Source: an uncultured Collinsella sp. (GTDB lineage: Bacteria > Actinomycetota > Coriobacteriia > Coriobacteriales > Coriobacteriaceae). Taken from it: 10,737 bases of DNA. The notes below the pieces were generated by a model that saw nothing but the letters and a program-made list of their open reading frames with translations, had not been told where the DNA came from and did not search any database. The translations under genes and the position numbers were made by a program. Shown here one piece after another: positions 4,518-10,737 of this stretch. Positions within the stretch are counted from its first letter, which is position 1, and each line of letters starts with the position of its first letter. The stretch covers positions 1-10,737 of the forward strand of contig CABUPE010000046.1 in assembly GCA_902493515.1 (NCBI GenBank). Reading direction: 5' to 3'.

Positions 4518-6653
4518 ATGCCCGACGACCGTAACGACAACAATTCCCAGACTCCCCGGGACCCAAAGATCCCGGGGATGCCCGGAGGCAAGAAGCCCAC
4601 GCGTACGGGCTGGCTGTATTTTCTTTTGGCTTGCGCGCTTCTGGGCTATGCCTTCTTTAATATGGGCTCCGGCTTTGCCAGCTCCAGCAATACCGTTAAG
4701 CTCGCGACGAGCGAGATGGTCAGCGCCATCAAGCAGGATCGCGTCGAAGATCTGACCTATACGGTTCAAGACGGAAGCGTGACGGGTCATTACTGGAAGA
4801 CGAAGAAGGACAAGGGCGATACGAGCGAGCTCAAGAGCTTCTCCTCGACCTATGTCGGCTCCGATTCGCTTGCCGAGCTCATGGCGGAGCACCCCGATAC
4901 CAAGTACATCGTCAACACCAACGATCCCGATTTTTGGGGCGACTTGGCGATGAGTGTGCTTCCGACGATCGCCCTTATCGCCATCATGTTCTACTTTATG
5001 CGCCAGATGATGGGCGCCAACAACAGGAACATGCAGTTTGGCAAGACCAACGCCAAGACCAACGAGGCCACACGCCCCAAGGTCAAGTTTGAAGACGTTG
5101 CCGGCGTGGACGAGGCAGTCGAGGAGCTCGAGGAGATCCGTGACTTTTTGAGCGATCCGGATCGCTATCGCAAGCTGGGCGCCAAGATCCCGCGTGGCGT
5201 GTTGCTGGTTGGCCCTCCAGGCACCGGTAAAACGCTGCTGGCCAAGGCCGTTGCCGGCGAGGCGGGCGTGCCGTTCTTTAGCATCTCGGGTTCCGACTTT
5301 GTCGAGATGTTCGTAGGTGTCGGCGCCAGTCGTGTGCGTGACCTCTTTAAGGAGGCCAAGTCCCAGGCCCCGTCAATCATCTTCATCGATGAGATCGATG
5401 CCGTGGGACGTCAGCGCGGAGCTGGCTTGGGCGGCGGTCACGACGAGCGCGAGCAGACGCTCAACCAGCTGCTGGTCGAGATGGACGGCTTTGAGGAAAG
5501 CGAGTCGGTCATCCTGATCGCCGCCACCAACCGTCCTGACATCCTGGATCCGGCATTGCTGCGTCCCGGCCGTTTTGACCGTCAGGTTACGGTCGACCGT
5601 CCGGATGTGAAGGGCCGCGAGCAGATCTTGCGCGTGCATGTCGAGAACAAGCCGATGGACGAGGACGTTAAGTTTGAGAAGCTCGCCCAGATGACCGTTG
5701 GCTTTACTGGTGCCGATTTGGCGAACCTGCTCAACGAGTCTGCGCTGCTGGCCGCTCGCCGTCATCGTTCCGTGATCTCGATGGACGAGGTCGAGGAGTC
5801 GATGGAGCGCGTGATTGCCGGACCGCAACGCAAGGGTCGCGTGATGACCGAGGCCGAGCGCACCACGATTGCCTACCACGAGAGCGGTCATGCCCTGGTG
5901 GGCCACATCCTGGAGCACTCCGATCCGGTCCACAAGATCTCGATCGTCAGCCGCGGCCAGGCGCTGGGCTACACGCTGCAGCTTCCGCAGGAGGACCACT
6001 TCCTCAAGACCAAGAACGAGATGCTCGACGAGCTCGCCGTGTTCTTGGGCGGTCGCGTTGCCGAGGAGCTCATGTGCGATGACATCACGTCGGGCGCGAG
6101 CAACGACCTGGAGCGTGCGACCAAGATGGCGCGCGAGATGGTTACGCGTCTGGGCATGAGCGAGGAGCTGGGCACGCAAGTGTTTGGCGAGGCGCAACAT
6201 CAGGTGTTCCTTGGTCGCGATTACGCCGATCACCAGGATTACTCCGAGGAGACGGCGCGCCGCATCGATATCGAGGTTCAGCGCATTATGCGTGAGGCCC
6301 ATCGTCGTGCGGTCGAGATTCTGGACGCCCGTCGCGATCAGCTTGATCTGATGGCGAAGGTGCTGCTTGAGCGCGAGACCGTCGAGGGCGACGCCGTGAA
6401 CGCCCTGCTCGACAACGAGTGGAATGCCTACCTTGAGCGCGAGGGCGATATCCTGGCGGCCAAGGAGGAGCGCAATGCCAAGGCGGCCGGCATGCCGACC
6501 AAGAAGCGCGTGCCTCGAATGAGCGAGGAGGAGCTGGCGGCTGATGCCGCGGCCTTTGCGCAGGCGGCCATGCAGGAGGATGCCGAAGCCGCATCCGATG
6601 ATGCTGACGATGACCATGCCGTCGTCGATGCCGACACCGACGCCGACAAATAG
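4518..6653 (+). CDS. ftsH: ATP-dependent zinc metalloprotease FtsH
   Basis: FtsH is a hexameric membrane AAA+ protease that extracts and degrades damaged membrane proteins and short-lived cytosolic regulators. The 711-residue product has a short Pro/Asp-rich cytoplasmic start, TM1 (about 31-50), an extracytoplasmic domain (about 51-138) and TM2 (about 143-162). The AAA module has Walker A GPPGTGKT at 232-239 and Walker B IIFIDEID at 287-294, followed by the second region of homology. The protease domain has the zinc motif HESGH at 454-458 with E455 catalytic, and D530 as the likely third zinc ligand. It is longer than typical (about 610-680) because of an acidic Asp/Ala-rich C-terminal tail over roughly the last 40 residues. 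The start follows hpt by one base; the ribosome site GGAGG (4501-4505) is inside hpt at a long spacing of 12. A terminator follows the stop codon. Confidence 0.97.
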   Translation: MPDDRNDNNSQTPRDPKIPGMPGGKKPTRTGWLYFLLACALLGYAFFNMGSGFASSSNTVKLATSEMVSAIKQDRVEDLTYTVQDGSVTGHYWKTKKDKGDTSELKSFSSTYVGSDSLAELMAEHPDTKYIVNTNDPDFWGDLAMSVLPTIALIAIMFYFMRQMMGANNRNMQFGKTNAKTNEATRPKVKFEDVAGVDEAVEELEEIRDFLSDPDRYRKLGAKIPRGVLLVGPPGTGKTLLAKAVAGEAGVPFFSISGSDFVEMFVGVGASRVRDLFKEAKSQAPSIIFIDEIDAVGRQRGAGLGGGHDEREQTLNQLLVEMDGFEESESVILIAATNRPDILDPALLRPGRFDRQVTVDRPDVKGREQILRVHVENKPMDEDVKFEKLAQMTVGFTGADLANLLNESALLAARRHRSVISMDEVEESMERVIAGPQRKGRVMTEAERTTIAYHESGHALVGHILEHSDPVHKISIVSRGQALGYTLQLPQEDHFLKTKNEMLDELAVFLGGRVAEELMCDDITSGASNDLERATKMAREMVTRLGMSEELGTQVFGEAQHQVFLGRDYADHQDYSEETARRIDIEVQRIMREAHRRAVEILDARRDQLDLMAKVLLERETVEGDAVNALLDNEWNAYLEREGDILAAKEERNAKAAGMPTKKRVPRMSEEELAADAAAFAQAAMQEDAEAASDDADDDHAVVDADTDADK

Positions 6654-6664
6654 TCTTTGTGGCG

Positions 6665-6703
6665 AAAGCCTCCGCGGGGAAACCTGCGGAGGCTTTTTCT
6701 TTT
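6665..6703 (+). terminator. Intrinsic terminator of ftsH
   Basis: An 11-bp perfect stem (6665-6675 with 6686-6696) with a 10-base loop is followed by a T-rich tail (6694-6703, one C). It starts 12 bases after the ftsH stop and closes the cluster. Confidence 0.93.
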
Positions 6704-6721
6704 GAGCGATATGGGGCCGTC

Positions 6722-6783
6722 TGTTGATTGGGGACAGACTTAAATGAGCGTTTTCACGCATTTAAGTCTGTCCCCAATCAACA
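6722..6783. repeat. 62-bp palindromic element with GGGGACAG/CTGTCCCC arms
   Basis: Two perfectly complementary 25-base arms (6722-6746 and 6759-6783) flank a 12-base centre that is itself nearly symmetric (AGCG-TTTT-CACG). The arms contain TTGGGGACAGACTTAAATG and its complement. The element lies 19 bases after the ftsH terminator, so it is not needed to end ftsH. The TGGGGACAG core resembles palindromic repeats seen near REP-associated tyrosine transposases (from memory), which suggests a REPIN-like or MITE-like dispersed repeat. No transposase is in the window. It contains an ATG in frame with the next gene, which can mislead start prediction. Confidence 0.85.
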
Positions 6784-6812
6784 TTGCTGCGGCACTTTGC
6801 TCGGCTAAAGCG

Positions 6813-6818
6813 TACAAT
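6813..6818 (+). promoter_or_regulatory. Putative -10 box for the aminotransferase gene
   Basis: TACAAT (context GCGTACAATAG) lies 24 bases before the ATG at 6843 and would give a leader of about 18 bases. No consensus -35 is seen at the right distance. The palindrome at 6722-6783 lies entirely upstream of it. Confidence 0.5.
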
Positions 6819-6842
6819 AGCGCCTATGCGAAAGGGGAACAG

Positions 6843-8027
6843 ATGATCAACGAAACTATGTATGCTCGCGGTGCGGAAAGCTCCATCATCCGTGAGATTT
6901 TTAGCTATGGCCTTGAGCGCAAGGCACAGATCGGTGCGGAGAACGTATTCGATTTTTCGCTGGGCAACCCGAGTGTTCCGGCGCCCGCTGCTGTGGCTGA
7001 GTCGATTAAGAAGGCCCTGGAGCTGCCGAGTGACCAGTTGCACGGCTACACCCCCGCTCCGGGCCTGCCGCAATGTCGAGCAGCCGTCGCCGAATCGCTC
7101 AACCGCCGCTTTGGAACGAACTATGAGGGTAAGGACGTCTTTATGACGGTGGGTGCCGCGGCTTCGCTCACCTGTACGCTCAACGCCGTTACGAACCCGG
7201 GCGACGAGGTTATTGTTATCGCCCCGTACTTTCCGGAGTATCGCGTTTGGATTGAGAAGGCCGGCTGCACGTGTGTTGAGGCGCCTGCTGATGAAGACAC
7301 GTTCCAGCTGAGCGTGGACAACATGCTCAAGGCGATCACCGACAAGACGGCAGCCGTCATTATCGACTCGCCCAACAACCCGACCGGTGCCGTATATACG
7401 CGCGACACGCTGACGCGACTGGCCAATGTTCTGCGCGAGGCCAACGCTCAGCGCGATCCCGAGAATCCGATTATGCTCATCTCGGATGAGCCGTACCGCG
7501 AGATCGTGTACGGTGCCGAGGTGCCTTGGGTGCCCTCGATCTACGAGCACACCATCGTGTGCTACTCGTATTCTAAGTCGCTTTCGCTGCCGGGCGAGCG
7601 CGTGGGATGGATCCTTGTTCCCAATACGAATCCTCAGGCAGATCGTCTAATGCCCGCCGTTGCCGGTGCCGCCCGTACGCTGGGTTTCGTGTGCGCGCCG
7701 GCGCTCTTTCAGCGCGTAATTATCGACTGCATCGATGAGCCGAGTGACGTTGAGGCCTATGCACGCAACCGCACCGCGCTTACCGACGCACTAGCGGAGT
7801 ATGGCTACACCTATGTTGAGCCGGATGGCGCGTTCTACCTATGGGTGAAAGCGTTGGAGCCCGATGCGAATGCGTTTTGCGAGCGCGCAAAGAAGTATGA
7901 GTTGCTTGCGGTTCCCTCGGACAGCTTTGGTATGCCGGGTTGGTTCCGCTTGGGCTATTGCGTGAGCTACGAAACGATTGTCAATTCGCTACCCGCTTGG
8001 AAACAGTTGGCGGACGAGTATCGTTAA
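6843..8027 (+). CDS. PLP-dependent class I/II aminotransferase
   Basis: This is a cytoplasmic fold-type I aminotransferase that moves an amino group between an amino acid and a 2-oxo acid. The 394-residue product begins with a conserved-looking helix and FDFSLGNPS at 36-44. It has the NNPTG motif at 178-182, D215 (SDEPY) expected to bind the PLP ring nitrogen, K245 in YSKS as the Schiff-base lysine, and R369 (WFRLGY) expected to bind the substrate carboxylate. All catalytic residues of the aspartate-aminotransferase superfamily are therefore present. The substrate cannot be read from the sequence; aspartate, aromatic amino acids or alanine are possible. I chose the ATG at 6843, which has AAAGGGG just upstream; an in-frame ATG at 6744 lies in the palindromic repeat and lacks a ribosome site. 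No partner gene for a specific pathway is adjacent. Confidence 0.93.
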   Translation: MINETMYARGAESSIIREIFSYGLERKAQIGAENVFDFSLGNPSVPAPAAVAESIKKALELPSDQLHGYTPAPGLPQCRAAVAESLNRRFGTNYEGKDVFMTVGAAASLTCTLNAVTNPGDEVIVIAPYFPEYRVWIEKAGCTCVEAPADEDTFQLSVDNMLKAITDKTAAVIIDSPNNPTGAVYTRDTLTRLANVLREANAQRDPENPIMLISDEPYREIVYGAEVPWVPSIYEHTIVCYSYSKSLSLPGERVGWILVPNTNPQADRLMPAVAGAARTLGFVCAPALFQRVIIDCIDEPSDVEAYARNRTALTDALAEYGYTYVEPDGAFYLWVKALEPDANAFCERAKKYELLAVPSDSFGMPGWFRLGYCVSYETIVNSLPAWKQLADEYR

Positions 8028-8044
8028 AAGTAAAGCGCTCTGCC

Positions 8045-8092
8045 TACAATGTTTTACGTGAAACGGGGTTTGGTGTTAAGCCGGACCCCGTT
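8045..8092 (+). promoter_or_regulatory. TACAAT box and hairpin in the 8028-8192 gap
   Basis: TACAAT (8045-8050) is followed by a 12-bp stem with two G-U pairs (8062-8073 with 8081-8092) around a 7-base loop. No T run follows, so it is at best a weak terminator of the aminotransferase gene. If the TACAAT box is a promoter, its transcript would begin almost at this hairpin and read towards the PHP gene. I recognise no riboswitch class. The alternatives are not separable by eye. Confidence 0.35.
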
Positions 8093-8125
8093 GTCATGGA
8101 CGTTGTGTCTTTGGGATGGAGTGGT

Positions 8126-8155
8126 TTTACGACTATCGAAGGCTATGCGTACAAT
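8126..8155 (+). promoter_or_regulatory. Putative promoter of the PHP gene
   Basis: TACAAT (8150-8155, context GCGTACAATGA) lies 37 bases before the ATG at 8193. TTTACG (8126-8131) is a 4 of 6 match to a -35 box at spacing 18, the best -35 among the TACAAT sites here. Confidence 0.5.
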
Positions 8156-8192
8156 GAATATAAGCGACGGCCGTGCCAGATAAGGAGACCTG

Positions 8193-9014
8193 ATGCCCTA
8201 CCTGCTTTCTTGTGACATTCATACCCATACGATGTTCTCTGCGCATGCATATTCGACCATTGAGGAGAATGTGTACTGGGCGGCAGAGCGTGGTCTGCAG
8301 GTGCTCGGATCTGCCGACCATTTGAGCTCTATGGTTACGGCTTGCCCCAATGACCTGCGCAGTTACCAGTTCTTTATCAACCAGGATATCTGGCCGCGCA
8401 TTTGGAGCGGCGTGCTGGTGCTGCGTGGTGCCGAGGCCGATATCGTTTCGCTGGACGGAAGCCTGTTTGGCGAGGACACCCCTGTCACGCTCGATATTGC
8501 CGGCGATTCGTACAGCCGTCAGCATTCGCTGTTCGATTTGGTTACGCGTAATTTGGATTATTTGGTTGCGAGCGTGCATAATCCGCAGATTGCTGAAGGC
8601 GCGACGCTGGCCCAGACGACCGAGATGTATATCAATGCCCTGGAGCACCCCAAGGTGTTCATGCTGGGTCACACGGGGCGTTCGGGCGTGCCGTTCGATA
8701 TCGACGAGGTGCTGTTGGCGGCTAAGGCCAAGCACAAGATTATCGAGATCAACAACCATAGTCTTGAACACGGTGTCGACACTGAGCATTGGGCCGCATG
8801 CCGCAAGATCGCCGAGCGCTGCGCCGAGCTGAGCGTGGGCATTGGCGTGTCGACCGATGCCCACATTGGCATGGCCATTGGCAAGCTCGATCACGCGCGC
8901 AAGATGCTCGACGAGATTCACTTCCCGCTGGATTTGATCGTGACGCGCGACCGCGAGACGCTGCTGCGCGAGATGGCGGCAGCTGGTGTGTGCGACCTGC
9001 GCAAGGGGATGTAG
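8193..9014 (+). CDS. PHP-domain phosphohydrolase, YcdX-like
   Basis: The protein belongs to the PHP superfamily, whose YcdX-type members form a trinuclear metal (usually zinc) site and hydrolyse phosphate esters; the physiological substrate is not known. The 273-residue product has DIHTHT at 8-13 with H10 and H12, H18 in SAHAYST, D42-H43, E81 in LRGAEAD, H129 in SVHNP, H160 in LGHTG, and D222-x-H224 in STDAHIG. This is the full ligand set expected for YcdX. FINQDIWPR (61-69) and EINNHS (185-190) also match that subfamily. Compared with YcdX as I recall it, there is an insertion around residues 90-118. The ATG at 8193 has AAGGAG five bases upstream. The gene lies 165 bp after the aminotransferase gene with its own promoter-like box, so a separate transcript is likely. 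Confidence 0.9.
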   Translation: MPYLLSCDIHTHTMFSAHAYSTIEENVYWAAERGLQVLGSADHLSSMVTACPNDLRSYQFFINQDIWPRIWSGVLVLRGAEADIVSLDGSLFGEDTPVTLDIAGDSYSRQHSLFDLVTRNLDYLVASVHNPQIAEGATLAQTTEMYINALEHPKVFMLGHTGRSGVPFDIDEVLLAAKAKHKIIEINNHSLEHGVDTEHWAACRKIAERCAELSVGIGVSTDAHIGMAIGKLDHARKMLDEIHFPLDLIVTRDRETLLREMAAAGVCDLRKGM

Positions 9015-9034
9015 CGGAATTTATAAACCAAGCG

Positions 9035-9068
9035 AAGGGGGCGGCCCAGACGGGTCGCCCCCTTTCTT
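9035..9068. terminator. Terminator between PHP gene and rlmD
   Basis: A 13-bp stem with one G-U pair (9035-9047 with 9052-9064) and an AGAC tetraloop is followed by TTTCTT on the plus strand, ending the PHP transcript 21 bases after its stop codon. On the minus strand the stem is the same but the tail (CTTCGCTT) is weaker; it may also serve the convergent methyltransferase gene. Confidence 0.88.
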
Positions 9069-9092
9069 GTCCCAAAAATCTACTGAGGTTGG

Positions 9093-10541
9093 TTAGCGGC
9101 GTTCGAGGACCGCTACGGTTTCGGTGTGGTCGGTGTGAGGGAACATGTCGATCGGCGTAATCTTGAGCAGGCGATAGCCTCCGTCGAGGAGCTGATGCAG
9201 GTCGCGCTCTTGAGTCACGGGGTTGCAGCTGATATAGGTGATGCGGCGCGGCTTAAGCGCGCAGGCAGCTTCGAGGAACTCGGGGGTAGAGCCGGCGCGC
9301 GGCGGATCGATGGAAAGGACATCGACCCGCTCGTTGTTGTCGGCGGCATCTAGGATGTAATCGGTGGCGTCGTCGGCCATAAACCAGGCGCTGCGGGTAA
9401 GACCGTTGAGCTCGGCATTGCGGCGTGCGTCGGCAATGCCCGCCGGGTTGCGCTCCACGCCAAGCAGCATAATGCCGATGCCCTTGTCCTGGGCGGCTTT
9501 GGCTGCGCACAGGCCGATAGTTCCGCTACCGCAATAGGCATCCATGAGTACGTCACCCTGCTGCAGATCCATACCGTCAATGGCGAGCTGATAGAGCAGT
9601 TCGGTTTGCTGCGGGTTGGTCTGATAAAACGCGGTAGGGGAGATATCGAAGTCGCAGCCGAGCAGCTGATCGCGCATGCACTCGGCACCATAGACGATAC
9701 GAGTTTCCTCACCCAAGATGGCGTTACCGGGACGGCCATTGATATTTTGGGCGACGGTGACGATGCGCGGATCGAGTGCGGCGACGGCCTCAAAGAACTC
9801 CTGTGCATGCGGCAGGTCGCGCTGGGCGGTCACGAGGGTGACCATGATTTGGTCGGTGCGCCAGCCGCAGCGAACGACGGCATAGCGAAGCAAGCCCAGA
9901 TGCTTGTCCTCGTTAAAGGCGGGAATGCGCAGGCGCTCAGCCTCACGCGCGATGCCGTTGAGAATCTGACGGGCACCCGGTGCCTCGACAGGACACTCGG
10001 GTACGGCAACGATCTTGTGCGTGCCGCGCTCAAAGAAACCGCAACGGACAGCACCCTCCTTACCGGGAGCAAAGGGAGTGGCAGCCTTATGACGAAAGCC
10101 ACGCGGCGCAGGATATTTACCCGGGTCGCCCAGGGTGACGCCCATACCGCGAATAGGATCAACGGCAATACCCTCGCGCTCACAGAGCGAAGCAAAAAGC
10201 TCCTCCATAACAGCCTGCTTGGCGGCGAGCTGATTCTTATAAGGACGATTGAGCGCCGTGCACCCACCGCAAGCTTTCATGATCGAACAGGGGGACTTGG
10301 GGTCCACAGCCTTACGCGCAGACGAAACCCGATCTTTATGCGAGCGCTTGGAGCGAGTCTGAGATGCCTTATCCTCGCTCCGACGAGAGCCGGGACGCTT
10401 GGCCTTAGCCTTGCCCTTAGCCGACTTACCCTTCGCATTCAGAGACGACTTGGATTTCTTAGAAGATTTTTTCTCCCCCGACCCCTCAGCCGCCTCGATC
10501 AAAGCACGACGAGCCTTACGCTCCGCACGAGATTCTGCCAT
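9093..10541 (-). CDS. rlmD: 23S rRNA (uracil-5)-methyltransferase, TrmA/RlmD family
   Basis: The family transfers a methyl group from S-adenosylmethionine to C5 of uridine in RNA; RlmD modifies U1939 of 23S rRNA and RlmCD two sites, and the exact target here is not readable. The 482-residue product has the [4Fe-4S] ligands C85-x5-C91-GG-C94 and C183, and the SAM-binding loop DAYCGSGTIG at 334-343. It also has a DPPRAG motif, catalytic C439 in SCNP and the base E474 in HTETV near the C-terminus. Oddly, residues 20-80 are a Lys/Arg/Ser/Ala-rich low-complexity segment, and no TRAM domain, usual before the FeS motif in this family, is visible. I chose the ATG at 10541 because GGAG lies six bases before it; the frame is open to 10718 but the added part shows no family features. 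The gene converges on the PHP gene. Confidence 0.93.
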   Translation of the reverse strand: MAESRAERKARRALIEAAEGSGEKKSSKKSKSSLNAKGKSAKGKAKAKRPGSRRSEDKASQTRSKRSHKDRVSSARKAVDPKSPCSIMKACGGCTALNRPYKNQLAAKQAVMEELFASLCEREGIAVDPIRGMGVTLGDPGKYPAPRGFRHKAATPFAPGKEGAVRCGFFERGTHKIVAVPECPVEAPGARQILNGIAREAERLRIPAFNEDKHLGLLRYAVVRCGWRTDQIMVTLVTAQRDLPHAQEFFEAVAALDPRIVTVAQNINGRPGNAILGEETRIVYGAECMRDQLLGCDFDISPTAFYQTNPQQTELLYQLAIDGMDLQQGDVLMDAYCGSGTIGLCAAKAAQDKGIGIMLLGVERNPAGIADARRNAELNGLTRSAWFMADDATDYILDAADNNERVDVLSIDPPRAGSTPEFLEAACALKPRRITYISCNPVTQERDLHQLLDGGYRLLKITPIDMFPHTDHTETVAVLERR

Positions 10542-10553
10542 CAAAAACTCCAC

Positions 10554-10567
10554 TAATTCATGAATTA
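10554..10567. repeat. 14-bp perfect palindrome in the rlmD leader
   Basis: TAATTCATGAATTA is perfectly self-complementary and lies between the promoter-like box and the start of the methyltransferase gene, about 12 bases upstream of its ATG. It could be a repressor site, but no regulator can be named. Confidence 0.5.
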
Positions 10568-10579
10568 AAAGCTGCAAGC

Positions 10580-10585
10580 ATTGTA
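10580..10585 (-). promoter_or_regulatory. Putative -10 box for rlmD
   Basis: On the minus strand this reads TACAAT (context CGGTACAATGC), 38 bases before the ATG at 10541. No -35 consensus is seen at normal spacing. Transcripts would begin near 10574 and carry the palindrome at 10554-10567. Confidence 0.48.
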
Positions 10586-10709
10586 CCGTGCCAAGCCAGC
10601 GGGCGATATGCAAGCGGCCATTTCCTGTCAGTGATAAGTCCAACGATGTTTGCCCGGCGCGGGCGGGGAGCGGCGCGTAATTAAGTTTATCGCGAGTTCC
10701 GCACGCAAA

Positions 10710-10732
10710 GGAAAGCACTTAATGTGCTTTCC
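10710..10732. terminator. Hairpin at the window's right edge, possible terminator
   Basis: GGAAAGCAC (10710-10718) and GTGCTTTCC (10724-10732) form a perfect 9-bp stem with a TTAAT loop. On the minus strand the stem is followed by TTTGCG, so it might end a gene entering from the right. The plus-strand tail is cut by the window edge. The rest of 10586-10709 holds no feature I can support. Confidence 0.45.
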
Positions 10733-10737
10733 GTCTT

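Noticed and set aside
5373..6761. Long antisense open frame (462 codons) opposite ftsH
   Set aside because: It mirrors the GC-rich codons of a clearly conserved ftsH, has no recognisable domain, and starts inside the palindromic repeat region. Such shadows are common in GC-rich genes.
6744..6842. 33-residue N-terminal extension of the aminotransferase
   Set aside because: It starts inside the palindromic repeat without a ribosome site and would include the promoter-like TACAAT box; the ATG at 6843 has AAAGGGG.
8096..8215. Small open frame in the gap before the PHP gene
   Set aside because: It has no ribosome site, no recognisable sequence, and it runs over the promoter, ribosome site and start of the PHP gene in another frame.
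9606..10556. Plus-strand open frame of 316 codons opposite rlmD
   Set aside because: It overlaps a gene with all its catalytic motifs intact, and its translation is low-complexity Arg/Leu-rich without any family feature.

Overview
The window reads as a chromosomal, mostly housekeeping region of a GC-rich bacterium. The protein families, the tilS-hpt-ftsH order, the actinobacterial-style HspR-like site before a small heat-shock gene and the codon use suggest Actinomycetota, most likely Coriobacteriia (Collinsella or a relative). No rRNA or other phylogenetic marker is present, so this placement is inference.

Layout. Bases 1-101 hold the 3' end of an unidentified transcript and a strong terminator. 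An AT-richer stretch (about 103-900) carries an unrecognised minus-strand gene for a C-terminally membrane-anchored protein (166-633). After it comes a divergent promoter region leading to an Hsp20 chaperone gene (910-1341). Its upstream DNA contains a HAIR-like operator, and its leader can fold into three hairpins, the last hiding the Shine-Dalgarno sequence. A shared terminator separates hsp20 from a convergent YycJ/WalJ-type metallo-beta-lactamase-fold gene (1424-2233, minus). That gene is divergent by 48 bp from tilS (2282-3820). Next come hpt (3968-4516) and ftsH (4518-6653), one base apart, the classic tilS-hpt-ftsH cluster, closed by a terminator. A 62-bp palindromic element (6722-6783) follows. 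Then come a PLP-dependent aminotransferase (6843-8027), a YcdX-like PHP phosphohydrolase (8193-9014), a terminator, and a convergent TrmA/RlmD-family rRNA uracil methyltransferase (9093-10541, minus). The last 196 bases are non-coding and end in a hairpin.

How the genes fit together. tilS (tRNA-Ile lysidine synthesis), hpt (purine salvage), ftsH (membrane proteolysis) and the methyltransferase (rRNA modification) are core translation and quality-control functions. Hsp20 adds stress protection. The aminotransferase and PHP genes lie in tandem, each with its own promoter-like box, and need not share a pathway.

I see no defence system, CRISPR array, intact transposon, prophage or secondary-metabolite cluster. 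The most interesting signals are non-coding: the hsp20 leader (candidate RNA thermometer plus HspR-type operator), the long palindrome after ftsH, and a TACAAT -10 box that recurs 24-40 bases before five different starts with no good -35 box. No computation was run; base pairing and motif matches were read by eye.
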